Shown one piece after another: positions 1 to 7,683 of a stretch of 64,000 nt of DNA (its first letter is position 1; each line of letters begins with the position of its first letter). The notes below the pieces were generated by a model that ran no database searches, was not told the origin of the DNA, and saw nothing but the letters and a program-made list of their open reading frames with translations. The translations under genes were made by a program, and so were the position numbers. The DNA lies in contig NZ_JANSJE010000018.1 of NCBI RefSeq assembly GCF_047462415.1, positions 1 through 64,000 of the forward strand, given 5' to 3'. The DNA comes from Thermostichus sp047462415 (lineage in GTDB: Bacteria; Cyanobacteriota; Cyanobacteriia; Thermostichales; Thermostichaceae).

Positions 1-74
1 CTTTGCCTTAGATCCAAAGAATGGGTTGGCATTCCCTTCTCTCCTTCCTCTTGAAACCTGTACCCTATTTTAAA

Positions 75-203
75 TTAACAGGCTGTAGCTGCTCCAACAG
101 CAGCCCCTATTGGTCCTCCAATAGCACCACCAGCGATAGCTCCAAGTCCTACAGCAGCTAATTTAGCAAGAAGCTCTCCCTACTCTTTGTTATTCTCACT
201 CAT
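75..203 (-). pseudogene. Glycine-zipper small membrane protein gene with an in-frame amber codon
   Basis: Reading on the minus strand from an ATG at 203, the frame gives MSENNKE, then TAG, then continues open as GELLAKLAAVGLGAIAGG and a further Gly/Ala-rich stretch (GPIGAAVGAATAC) to a TAA at 75-77. The G-x3-G spacing is typical of glycine-zipper membrane segments. The ATG overlaps the last codons of the upstream GTPase fragment by 8 nt, so the two were probably translationally coupled. Small membrane partners next to dynamin-like GTPases are plausible, but this pairing is inference. The internal stop makes it a likely pseudogene; a sequencing error or restart at a non-ATG codon is possible. 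It is too short for routine ORF calling. Confidence 0.45.
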
Positions 204-2076
204 CATTCCCACTCCCTAAGCAAGACAAAGATTGAACAAAACTTTCAATTGCATTCTTCCTATTCTCCAGATCTTCGGCTATAGCTACTGCTTGGTTAAA
301 GTTCTCTTCAATCCGCCTTCTTTGCTCATCTAGCTCACCCATAGAAAGGTCAAGTGCTTTTCTAACCAATTTTTGAGTAGCCTCTCTTAGTTCTTCCATG
401 TAACCTATGATCCATTCTTTCAGAACTTGCCACAATTTTCGCTTACCAGCATCTGCTCCGCTTGACCACTCCTCAGCCATCTTATCGAAGCTGGGTACAA
501 TTAGCTGTTGATAGAACTCCGTCCCAACTTTAGCTATCTTGTACTCCTTGCCTCCAAAGCAAGATCTAGGCTCCTCGACTATTGTAGTTTTGTCCTTCTT
601 TGTAGTCTCTATCTTTGCTCTTTTATTAAAGAGAAAGACATCTTGCGTAAGGCGCAAGGGCTCGCTTCTCAGCTTAACGCCAGTTTGAATCAATTCCTGG
701 ATCCCTAGCTTATCTTCCTCAGAGACTGTGAGGATTTCTTCAACGGCTCCAATAAGGTTTGCAATAAGCTGAGAGATCAATGAGTTCGCAAATCTCTCAA
801 AAGTTTGAGCCTTCGCCTGTAACAGAAACTCGGCCCTATGTTCGAGAGCGTCCCTAACCGATTGGTAGAGAGCTAAAACAGCGCGCTCAGCTCTTTCTAT
901 CTTCTCATGAGGCTTTTTGGTTTTCTCCTCAACAGGTACTCTCAGAATCAGGCTGTCTCCCTGACACTCACAATCCCTCAACGTTCTGAGTGTCATGTCG
1001 CAAGATCTAGCAACGAGGTTGGCAATGTGAGCAGGGATCACTTCTTTCAGAGAATCTTCTAGCGGATAAACACCAATTTCTTGCTTGAGTGCATCTCGAA
1101 CTGGAGCAATGATTTTATTAATCAAATCTTTAACTTGCTCGTCCACAAAGTCAATAAAATCGGGAAACCCCTGCCAGCCCTTCTTTCTGGCTTCCTCCTC
1201 AAGCTTTGATAGGGACTCAGGAGTGCCACTAGCACTGGCAACTTGGTTGAGTAAGTCTGTAATGTCATCGATAAACGATTGGGCAACTTGATTGATTGCT
1301 TCCTTGCATTGCTCTTGTTTCTCTTGAATATATTTTCTTTGCCTATCTACTTCCTCTAGCGTCTGAATTTGTCTTGTATTGATTATGACATCTAGGGCAC
1401 TGCTAATCTCTCTAGCTGAGTTGATCACTTGTAGCACTGCCGGGAGAATAACAACTCTTGCAGTGTCTGCTTGAATCCTTTCTCGCAATGCTCTCCATAG
1501 CAAGTTGCCGCCGCTCCACTCTCGGATGTAGCCAAGCAAGAGCCTAGTGTCATTGTCAGATATTGCCTGCCCTTCCTCGACTTTGTTTTCAAGGTCTGCT
1601 ATCCAAGACTTCAGCTCCCTATCACCTCTTGTAGAAGCCTTGATGAGATTAGCACAGTCTTCAAAAAGAGCGCTGAGCATCCATTGTTTAGTACTGGGAT
1701 CCACATCCGATCCTTCGGAAGAGTTGGCTCCCCAGGCACATTGGGCATAGAAGAGCGCCTTAGCAGAGAGCGGAATGATAAAAGGCAGCTCTGGAAGATC
1801 CAGAATCTCCTTAATTTCCTCTCTCAGCTCCTCGACCTTTTGCTCTAGAGGGTTGTCGGTTTGATTTCGCATGTCAACCCTATTGAGCAAGAAAATCATC
1901 AAGCTGGTTTGACCTCGGAGAAACTCCACAACATCTTTTAGCTCTCTCAAGAGGGCTTCTCGTCTTTGCCAATCTGTCTGAGAGTAATCCAGTGCAACAA
2001 GGCTAAAACACTTGCTGACATGCTCTTGGATGATCCTGAGGCTTGTTCTATCTTGGATTGAGTTCAGGCCAGGCAA
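196..2076 (-). CDS. Dynamin-like GTPase, C-terminal fragment (frameshifted)
   Basis: This 626-codon frame carries the rest of a dynamin-family GTPase. The codons just upstream of the nominal TTG start read IYDLPGLNS, giving the G3 motif DLPG, and NRVD near residues 65-68 is the G4 motif. The remainder is long, charged and helical, with coiled-coil-like stretches near 230-300 and 590-620, as in the stalk of bacterial dynamins. The P-loop lies in a separate frame upstream (2102-2644), so the GTPase domain is split. The frames differ by one base around 2100-2115. It probably remodelled or bound membranes in a GTP-dependent way, but as sequenced it cannot give a complete GTPase without frameshifting. 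The DNA is AT-richer than its surroundings and lacks GGGATCCC. Confidence 0.7.
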   Translation of the reverse strand: MPGLNSIQDRTSLRIIQEHVSKCFSLVALDYSQTDWQRREALLRELKDVVEFLRGQTSLMIFLLNRVDMRNQTDNPLEQKVEELREEIKEILDLPELPFIIPLSAKALFYAQCAWGANSSEGSDVDPSTKQWMLSALFEDCANLIKASTRGDRELKSWIADLENKVEEGQAISDNDTRLLLGYIREWSGGNLLWRALRERIQADTARVVILPAVLQVINSAREISSALDVIINTRQIQTLEEVDRQRKYIQEKQEQCKEAINQVAQSFIDDITDLLNQVASASGTPESLSKLEEEARKKGWQGFPDFIDFVDEQVKDLINKIIAPVRDALKQEIGVYPLEDSLKEVIPAHIANLVARSCDMTLRTLRDCECQGDSLILRVPVEEKTKKPHEKIERAERAVLALYQSVRDALEHRAEFLLQAKAQTFERFANSLISQLIANLIGAVEEILTVSEEDKLGIQELIQTGVKLRSEPLRLTQDVFLFNKRAKIETTKKDKTTIVEEPRSCFGGKEYKIAKVGTEFYQQLIVPSFDKMAEEWSSGADAGKRKLWQVLKEWIIGYMEELREATQKLVRKALDLSMGELDEQRRRIEENFNQAVAIAEDLENRKNAIESFVQSLSCLGSGNDE

Positions 2077-2101
2077 GTCATAAATCTCAACCTGTAAGCC
2101 C

Positions 2102-2644
2102 TCAGGCAGGTTTAATAGAGATGACTACCTCGGTTTTATCTTCCTTCTTCCTCTTCTTTCGCCGCTCTTGGTGGTAAGCCTCCATTGTCAGCTTGAGCCT
2201 GCTGTAGATCTCTTCGTCCCTCAGGTCTTCCCACGTGCCGCATTCCCAGGTGGCTCCTTCTGTATTGTGGATAACTAACTTGCTCCGCTCGCCGTGCCTA
2301 ATCCGCAGGATCCCGGCGCTCATCTCCTGCGCCTCGATAGGCGCGATTTTCCGACCAATGAGAGCGTTGACAATGGTGGACTTACCTGAAGAGGTGGTGC
2401 CAATGGTGGCAATCCGGAAGGAGGGCTTCCGTAGGCGGGCAACGGCCTCTTCGTAGACAACCCGAAAGTCCTCCAGCTTCTCCAGCAGCACGGAGTTGCT
2501 GACTACCTCGTGGTATTCGTTAACGATCCCAGCGGTGAGGTTGCCGAGGTCAAATAGTGAGTCTCTCGCGGTCTGCAAAGCTACCGAGGGATCCATAGAA
2601 TCAAGCCGGTGATGCGCTCCATCAGATAGGGTTGAAGATGACAT
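2102..2644 (-). CDS. Dynamin-like GTPase, N-terminal fragment with P-loop (frameshifted)
   Basis: This 180-residue frame holds the G1/P-loop GTTSSGKST (about residues 82-90 from the ATG at 2644), preceded by a helical leader. It ends ...VVISIKPA followed by TGA at 2102-2104. In the neighbouring frame the same DNA reads LPEGLQVEIYDLPGL, the natural continuation into the 196-2076 fragment. A single extra base (or two missing) between about 2105 and 2118 explains the break. The start at 2644 (MSSSTLSDG) is preferred to the longer open frame because nothing conserved lies upstream. With the other fragment this makes a protein of about 815 residues, normal for bacterial dynamin-like proteins. It is either a decayed gene, a programmed frameshift or a base-call error. 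Confidence 0.65.
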   Translation of the reverse strand: MSSSTLSDGAHHRLDSMDPSVALQTARDSLFDLGNLTAGIVNEYHEVVSNSVLLEKLEDFRVVYEEAVARLRKPSFRIATIGTTSSGKSTIVNALIGRKIAPIEAQEMSAGILRIRHGERSKLVIHNTEGATWECGTWEDLRDEEIYSRLKLTMEAYHQERRKKRKKEDKTEVVISIKPA

Positions 2645-2933
2645 GCCAACAGTTCTCAAGCCGCTTCGCTGGCATTATATCCATCTTGCTGATACCGTCG
2701 TTCGTTTCCTTCGCATTGTTTTCAGCGTTCTTCTTGCCAGCAATGCTCATTCAGTAGCATAAAAAACAGTTCTAAAAGGCACAGAGCTGCCGGCACTTCT
2801 GGGATCAGCGAGAGCTGGTTTGGCAGATGGAGTCGCAAGCCTATCTCCTCCCGGCTAGAGCCAGCAAGCAGTTGAGAGGATTGCCAGATTGCTTAAGATG
2901 AGACTGCTGAGTCCGAACTCCTTCTCCCTGTAA

Positions 2934-3536
2934 ATGATGGATGGATCCTTGCAATCTTTCTTCGCCTCTGCCACCCAGGTGGGGCTGGGGGTGGCGGGTC
3001 TGCTGGCTCTGCTTACCCTGCTGGCCTGGATCCGCAACTGGCCTTGGAAGTTTTCGCTGGTGGGCTACACGGCCTTCACCCTGGTTTTGACGGCGGGCTG
3101 TTTTGCCCTCAGTTTAGGGCCGATCTTTCGCTCCCGCATTCCCGGCGCTGCCCCCTACACCACGGTCTATGACCAAGGGGCAGAGCGGGCGGTCATCGCC
3201 GTCAGCCCGGACATTACCCCAGAGCACCTGATCCTCACGCTGAAGCAGGCGGCCAGCGATTTGGCGTCCTCCGGTCGCTTCTCCACCGGCTCGCCGGTAT
3301 TTACCCTGCAGGCCCGCACCGTCATCCACCCTGAACCGGGGGTCTCCGAGCCCTTACTTTTGGGCACGCTGCAACAGCCGCTGGGAAAACGCCTGCGCAC
3401 CCCGGAAGAACAGCAGCAGCAGCAGATCCGGCTGGAGGAAGAAGCCTTTGCCCGGCTGCGCAAGTTGGTCCAGGTTCAGGCTGCGGCTTCTTCCGCTGAG
3501 GGTGGGTTGGAAGAGTCCCCCTCGGCCCACTCTTGA
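2934..3536 (+). CDS. ycf51: Ycf51 family protein (DUF2518)
   Basis: This 200-residue protein has two N-terminal membrane segments (about residues 14-34 and 41-62). A soluble domain of about 120 residues follows, containing the phrases AERAVIAVSPDI and TVIHPEPGVSEPLLL. This pattern matches the cyanobacterial/plastid Ycf51 (DUF2518) family, whose biochemical role is unknown. A Gln-rich stretch (QQQQQ near 158-162) and an acidic, Ser-rich tail end the protein. Its last 61 nt overlap the 3' end of the convergent hydrolase gene, so both C-termini are encoded on opposite strands of the same DNA. Family assignment is from recall of the conserved pattern. Confidence 0.75.
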   Translation: MMDGSLQSFFASATQVGLGVAGLLALLTLLAWIRNWPWKFSLVGYTAFTLVLTAGCFALSLGPIFRSRIPGAAPYTTVYDQGAERAVIAVSPDITPEHLILTLKQAASDLASSGRFSTGSPVFTLQARTVIHPEPGVSEPLLLGTLQQPLGKRLRTPEEQQQQQIRLEEEAFARLRKLVQVQAAASSAEGGLEESPSAHS

Positions 3537-4345
3537 ACTCTGAGCCAGCAACGCAGATCCCGTCCTACCTGTTCAGGGATCTCCCACGGGAAGAGGTGGG
3601 CCACATCGGGATAGACAATGCAGGTGCACTGGGGTAGAAGGCGGGCGGTGGCCAAGCTGCTAGCGGCGGTGATGTGGCGATCCCGCTCGCCGGCCAGGAG
3701 CAACACAGGTAGGCGCAGGTGCTGCAGCTCCCCCTCACGGTTGTAGCCCTGTTGCAGGGCGGTGCGCAAAGCGCGGCGGGCTTGGTGAGAGGTGTGCAGA
3801 TAGGCAGGCAAAGCTGCCTGGGCCAGATAGCGATAGGCGGTTGGGGTGTGTTGCTGGATGAGGTAGCGGTAGAGAGAGCGGCGGCCAAAGGTGTCGATGT
3901 TCCAACTCCAGCCGGGCCAAAGCCAGTTGAGCAGCGAAGCAATGCCGGTGTTAAGCTGATCCCAAACGGTGATGGGGGGATGGTTGCTACGAGGACAGGC
4001 GGCGCTGGCTACCAAAACCAAGCCCTTGACCCGCTGCGGCAGGCGCAAGGCCAACTCCAGGGCCAGGATCCCACCCAACGACCAGCCCAACACCAGACAC
4101 TCCTGCCAGCCCAGGCAATCCAGCAGCTCCTGCAAGTCCTCTAGGTGAGTTGCCATCTCAAAGGGATCCCGTAGCTGCGAACGCCCATAGCCGCGCAGAT
4201 TCGGCGCCACACAGGGGTGCATCCCCGCCACCGCCTCAGCAAAAACTTCCATGCAGTCAGCATTGCCCGGATGGCCGTGGAGCAGCAGGATGGGCAGGGA
4301 AGGGATCCCTTTGCCCCAGGCACGGTAGTAGAGCTGCAGGCCCAT
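3476..4345 (-). CDS. Alpha/beta-fold hydrolase
   Basis: This is a 289-residue alpha/beta hydrolase. The nucleophile elbow is GWSLGG with Ser at about 89, the oxyanion-hole region is LLHGHPG near 22-28, the probable acid is Asp222 in GERD, and the catalytic His is His250 in DVAHLFPW. The layout resembles haloperoxidase/esterase-type hydrolases and the BioH/MenH group, but the substrate cannot be told from sequence. A cap-like helical insert lies near residues 125-200. No signal peptide is seen, so it is probably cytoplasmic. It follows the Crp-type regulator with a gap of 3 nt on the same strand, suggesting co-transcription, and overlaps ycf51 tail to tail by 61 nt. Confidence 0.8.
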   Translation of the reverse strand: MGLQLYYRAWGKGIPSLPILLLHGHPGNADCMEVFAEAVAGMHPCVAPNLRGYGRSQLRDPFEMATHLEDLQELLDCLGWQECLVLGWSLGGILALELALRLPQRVKGLVLVASAACPRSNHPPITVWDQLNTGIASLLNWLWPGWSWNIDTFGRRSLYRYLIQQHTPTAYRYLAQAALPAYLHTSHQARRALRTALQQGYNREGELQHLRLPVLLLAGERDRHITAASSLATARLLPQCTCIVYPDVAHLFPWEIPEQVGRDLRCWLRVQEWAEGDSSNPPSAEEAAA

Positions 4346-4348
4346 AGC

Positions 4349-5014
4349 TTAGGCGCTAGCCGCCTTTTTGGGCACGGACTGCAGCTTCACCCCGTTGGGA
4401 AGGCAAATTAAGTTTTGATCCAGCACCTGCACAAACCCTTTCGAGCGCAGGGATCCCAGCAGGCGAGTGACCGTTACGCGCGTAGCCCCAATGGCGTCCC
4501 CAATCTGGGCGTGGGTCAGAGTCCAGGGAAGGTACATCCCCTGCTCACAGGGCTGCCCGTACTCTTCAATCAACAGCGTTAGGAACCCCTTGAGGCGGTC
4601 AATGGCACGCCGTTGGCCCAAGTTGCCTAGCCAGAGCAGCTTGCGTTGCAGTTGCTGGCGGAAGCTTTCTTGAATTTTCTGGTGCAAGTAGGGCCACTGC
4701 TCCAGATCCTGCCAGTAAAACCACATTACCGTGGTGCGATCGACATGGGTGCAAGCTTTTAGCTCAAAGCGCTCCGGGTTGCTCAGCTCAAAGGGCACGC
4801 CGGGTGTGATAAACCCGACAAAAACCTCCCGCCGCTCCGGCGTTTGGCTAACTAGGCGCACCACGCCTTCTTGGGGGATGTAGACCAGGCCCGGACGGGT
4901 GGGGATGCGCACATCCTTGGGAAAAGTGCGACAGCGGTAGTGCTCCTCGGCCCACTGGCAGAGCTCCCGCCATTCCTGAGCCTCCGCTGCCGATGTGATG
5001 GAAACTAGGGACAT
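4349..5014 (-). CDS. Crp/Fnr-family transcriptional regulator
   Basis: This 221-residue protein ends in a winged helix-turn-helix of the Crp/Fnr type. The phrase LTHAQIGDAIGATRVTVTRL (about residues 166-185) closely resembles the recognition region of NtcA and relatives. The N-terminal half is compatible with a cyclic-nucleotide-binding-like beta barrel but lacks an obvious cAMP phosphate cassette, so its effector is unknown. It is too divergent in the N-terminal half to be called NtcA. It may control the co-directional hydrolase 3 nt downstream. The 344-bp upstream gap shared with surE would hold its promoter. Confidence 0.8.
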   Translation of the reverse strand: MSLVSITSAAEAQEWRELCQWAEEHYRCRTFPKDVRIPTRPGLVYIPQEGVVRLVSQTPERREVFVGFITPGVPFELSNPERFELKACTHVDRTTVMWFYWQDLEQWPYLHQKIQESFRQQLQRKLLWLGNLGQRRAIDRLKGFLTLLIEEYGQPCEQGMYLPWTLTHAQIGDAIGATRVTVTRLLGSLRSKGFVQVLDQNLICLPNGVKLQSVPKKAASA

Positions 5015-5358
5015 GGGATAGGCTTCCTGTCAATTGAGTAACTAGGTGAACTTTGCCGCCTCTTCCGCTCCATCGAGCCATCAAAAGAGTTTGTAAAGAA
5101 AAGGCCAGACCCTAACGGAAGGATAAACCAAGAGGAAGGGAGCTTCGGTAGTAGCTTTACCTTAGCTTCATAATGACACTCAAGATTTATGGAGCAACAC
5201 CGTGGTTATACGGATGTTGTTTATAAGGCTACGTCTAATGGTAACATACAGAAGCCGCACTCTTCGTTTTTTCCTGGCTCCTGGCCGGCTGTGGGCCCAG
5301 CAGCAGATAGCATAGTAGGGGCAGCCGGGTTGCTTGGACGCGGTGAGGAGTGGCACCG
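5015..5358. other. Divergent intergenic region (crp-like / surE), no gene seen
   Basis: This 344-bp gap lies between the divergent Crp-type regulator and surE. No tRNA, convincing ORF or terminator is seen. AT-rich blocks near 5160-5250 could hold promoters for both genes. A GAGGAG ribosome-binding site at 5345-5350 serves surE. Confidence 0.5.
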
Positions 5359-6138
5359 ATGAACATTCTCGTTAGCAACGATGACGGCATCCAGGCGGCA
5401 GGGGTGCGGTGTTTAGCGGCAGCGCTGGCTCAGATGGGCGGACACCAGGTGACAGTAGTCTGTCCGGATCGGGAGCGCTCGGCCACCGGCCACGCCTTGA
5501 CGTTGCACAAACCGCTGCGGGTGGATCCGGTGCGGGAGGGGTTTCCGCCAGAGGTGCAAGCCTGGGCCTGTTCGGGCACACCTTCCGACTGTGTCAAGCT
5601 GGGTCTGGACGGGCTATTGGATTATCCTCCCGATTGGGTGATTTCCGGCATCAATCAGGGAGCCAATCTGGGCACCGATGTGCTCTACTCCGGCACCGTC
5701 TCAGCGGCCATGGAAGGGCTATTGGAAGGGATCCCCAGCCTGGCGGTGAGCCTGGCCAGCTTTACCCACCAGGATTTTCAGCCGGCGGCCCAGGTGGTGC
5801 TGACGCTGCTGGAGAAGCTGAGCCTGAAGCCCCTAGAGAAGCCGCTGCTGTTGAACATCAATGTCCCACCGGTGGCGCTGACGGAGATACGCGGCATGGT
5901 CTTGGCCCGCCTGGCCTGGCGCAAGTACACCGATATCTACGAAAAGCGGCTGGATCCGCGCGGCAAGGCCTACTACTGGCTGGCGGGGGAAGTGGTGGAA
6001 GAGGGAGTGGATCCCTGTTCCGACGTGCAGGCGGTTGCCCAAGGGTATGTGTCGATTACGCCCCTGCAGCCGGATCTGACGGCCTACACCGCCTTCGACA
6101 GCTTGCAGCGGTGGGGAATCTCGGCCTTTGGCTCCTGA
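5359..6138 (+). CDS. surE: 5'/3'-nucleotidase SurE
   Basis: SurE is a metal-dependent nucleoside monophosphate phosphatase (survival protein E). The protein begins MNILVSNDDG, with the Asp-Asp metal ligands at residues 8-9, and contains DRERSATGHALTL, CSGTPSDCVKLGL, SGINQGANLGTDVLYSGTVS and the conserved Met-Glu-Gly that follows, all SurE hallmarks. The length of 259 residues is typical. ATG 5359 is chosen over GTG 5350 because GAGGAG at 5345-5350 is then 8 nt upstream and the protein starts directly at the conserved N-terminus. It stands alone, divergent from the regulator and followed by a MITE-like repeat. Confidence 0.93.
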   Translation: MNILVSNDDGIQAAGVRCLAAALAQMGGHQVTVVCPDRERSATGHALTLHKPLRVDPVREGFPPEVQAWACSGTPSDCVKLGLDGLLDYPPDWVISGINQGANLGTDVLYSGTVSAAMEGLLEGIPSLAVSLASFTHQDFQPAAQVVLTLLEKLSLKPLEKPLLLNINVPPVALTEIRGMVLARLAWRKYTDIYEKRLDPRGKAYYWLAGEVVEEGVDPCSDVQAVAQGYVSITPLQPDLTAYTAFDSLQRWGISAFGS

Positions 6139-6197
6139 GTTGCAAGCTGGTGAGCCGCATACAGCTTCTTCCAGCGTTGTCTACTTCTCTACTGTAA

Positions 6198-6352
6198 TAG
6201 TCGTTTCAAACAAGATTAAGACACTTTGCTGCCAGCCCCTCACCCCCAACCCCTCTCCCTGAGGGAGAGGGGAGTTAGAGCGGCGCGTTCGCGACAGCGT
6301 TGCGTAGCAATAATGACATAGAGAAACGTTTCATTGCTGTTTGAAAGGACTA
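6198..6352. mobile_element. MITE-like element with terminal inverted repeats
   Basis: This 155-bp element begins TAGTCGTTTCAAAC (6198-6211) and ends GTTTGAAAGGACTA (6339-6352). The ends are inverted repeats with 13 of 14 matches. The outer TA at each end could be a TA target duplication, as used by IS630/Tc1-type transposases. The interior holds a CCCCTCTCCC/GGGAGAGGGG hairpin (6236-6277), a GCGTTCGCG segment and GAGAAACGTTTCATTGC. It has no coding capacity and lies directly after surE. Diverged relatives occur at 13841-14002, 22950-23040 and 43637-43718. The rest of the gap to 6496 shows nothing recognisable. Confidence 0.65.
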
Positions 6353-6496
6353 TCTCTTGCGTAGGTAGGATCCCGCTTGGCTACAGAACTCCCATGCAAG
6401 GGTTGCGATAGTCAGCGGGAGTGTCAAAGCTGAGCTGCGTGTTTTGCCTATGCAGGAGTGCTCATGGAAGGCTGGAGTGTTTGTCAACCATCTCGG

Positions 6497-7102
6497 CTAG
6501 AACAGCAGCGTGCAGAAGCTGGTCAACAGCAACGTCACCGCCGTCAAGAGCAGGCTGAAGCTCCACAGCCACAAGGCAGCAGCCAGCAAAATCCCGATGA
6601 CCCAGATGAGCAGGGCATTCCAGTAGGGTCGGTTGGGGGCTTTGGAGACGTTGATTTTTTGGAAGAAGGGCAGCAGGATAAACGCCACATCCAACAGCAG
6701 CCGCGGCAGCCGCAAGTCCTGGGGCAGGGGCAGATCCCGCACCGCCAGATAGAGCAGCCCCCAGCTCAACAGAAGGGGGATCAACAACAGGTAATTGGAT
6801 TCGGCCAGCAGCGGTCGCTCCACCACCAGCGGAAACAGAGGGCTGATCCCCCAGCCCAGATAGAGGTAAAAGTCGAACTTCAACAGCGGCTGCAACAGAG
6901 GGGGCAGGCTGAGGCGCTGCAGGTGTTGTTGAATCCTATTCCCCTGAGCTCTGACTCTCTGGCCCCCAGATCCACCTTTTCCGGCTGAGGCCGCCCGCCA
7001 GCCGCAGTGGTCGCAGTAGGGGGACTTATATCGATAGGCCGGGATCGGCTTGCCACAGGCGGGGCAACGCTGGATCGGACGCGGTTGAGAACTCATGACC
7101 AT
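6497..7102 (-). CDS. Zinc-ribbon integral membrane protein, function unknown
   Basis: The protein starts MVMSSQPRP and has a zinc ribbon, CPACGKPIP followed by YCDHCGW, within the first 35 residues. A basic linker and about four hydrophobic segments follow (LLLIPLLLSWGLLYL, LLLDVAFILLPFF, ALLIWVIGILLAAALWLW and the C-terminal LLLTAVTLLLTSF). No catalytic motif is seen. ATG 7102 is preferred because AGAAGGAG lies 5 nt upstream; ATG 7096 is an alternative. It follows the PAP2-like gene on the same strand after 36 nt and may be co-transcribed with crtE and that gene. I do not recognise a functional family. Confidence 0.65.
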   Translation of the reverse strand: MVMSSQPRPIQRCPACGKPIPAYRYKSPYCDHCGWRAASAGKGGSGGQRVRAQGNRIQQHLQRLSLPPLLQPLLKFDFYLYLGWGISPLFPLVVERPLLAESNYLLLIPLLLSWGLLYLAVRDLPLPQDLRLPRLLLDVAFILLPFFQKINVSKAPNRPYWNALLIWVIGILLAAALWLWSFSLLLTAVTLLLTSFCTLLF

Positions 7103-7138
7103 CCGCACTCCTTCTGCTCTAGCATGCCCCAATTGTCG

Positions 7139-7600
7139 TCAGTTGACTCCCAGGGCAAACGACAAGGTGATACACGCTGCTCCCAAAGCAGCACCGGCAA
7201 TAACCTGAACAGGCGTGTGGCCCAGCAACTCCTTCAGGTAAGGTTCTTGGAAACGATCGGCGCCCTTCTCTTCAAACCATTCTTCCAGGAGACGGTTCAG
7301 CACCCGCGCCTGCTTGCCGGCGGCCTGGCGGATCCCAGCAGCATCGTACATCACCACCAAAGCAAAAACCACCGTCGCCGCAAACAGCAGGCTGTCCCAG
7401 CCTTCCTGGATCCCCACCCCCACCGACAAAGCCGTCACCAGCGCCGCGTGGGAGCTGGGCATCCCCCCCGTCTCCACCAAGACCCGCAGGTCGAGCTTGC
7501 CCGACCGCACATAGGCCAGGATCAGCTTCATGGCCTGGGCCAAACCACTGGCCAGCAGAGCAACCCAGAGGACGTGGTTGGCCATCAACTGTTGCAGCAT
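7139..7600 (-). CDS. Divergent PAP2 family membrane protein (DUF212)
   Basis: This small membrane protein (about 153 residues) contains ETGGMPSSHAALVTAL, the hallmark of the divergent PAP2 family (DUF212, PF02681). VVMYDAAGIRQAAGKQA and LLGHTPVQVIAGAALG follow. PAP2 relatives are acid phosphatases acting on lipid phosphates, but activity of this branch is not established here. ATG 7600 has GGAGAG four nt upstream; an in-frame GTG at 7615 is the alternative. In other cyanobacteria this gene commonly lies next to crtE, as here, suggesting a role with prenyl diphosphates; that link is inference. Confidence 0.85.
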   Translation of the reverse strand: MLQQLMANHVLWVALLASGLAQAMKLILAYVRSGKLDLRVLVETGGMPSSHAALVTALSVGVGIQEGWDSLLFAATVVFALVVMYDAAGIRQAAGKQARVLNRLLEEWFEEKGADRFQEPYLKELLGHTPVQVIAGAALGAACITLSFALGVN

Positions 7601-7683
7601 AGAGCTCTCCGGCACCAGAACGCGACCAGGGTCTTTAACAGGGGGACAGGGATCCCATCTGAATCTTGTCCTTTTGTCCTGTC

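Noticed and set aside
4349..5014. Calling the Crp-type regulator NtcA
   Set aside because: Only the helix-turn-helix resembles NtcA; the N-terminal half does not match the conserved NtcA effector domain.
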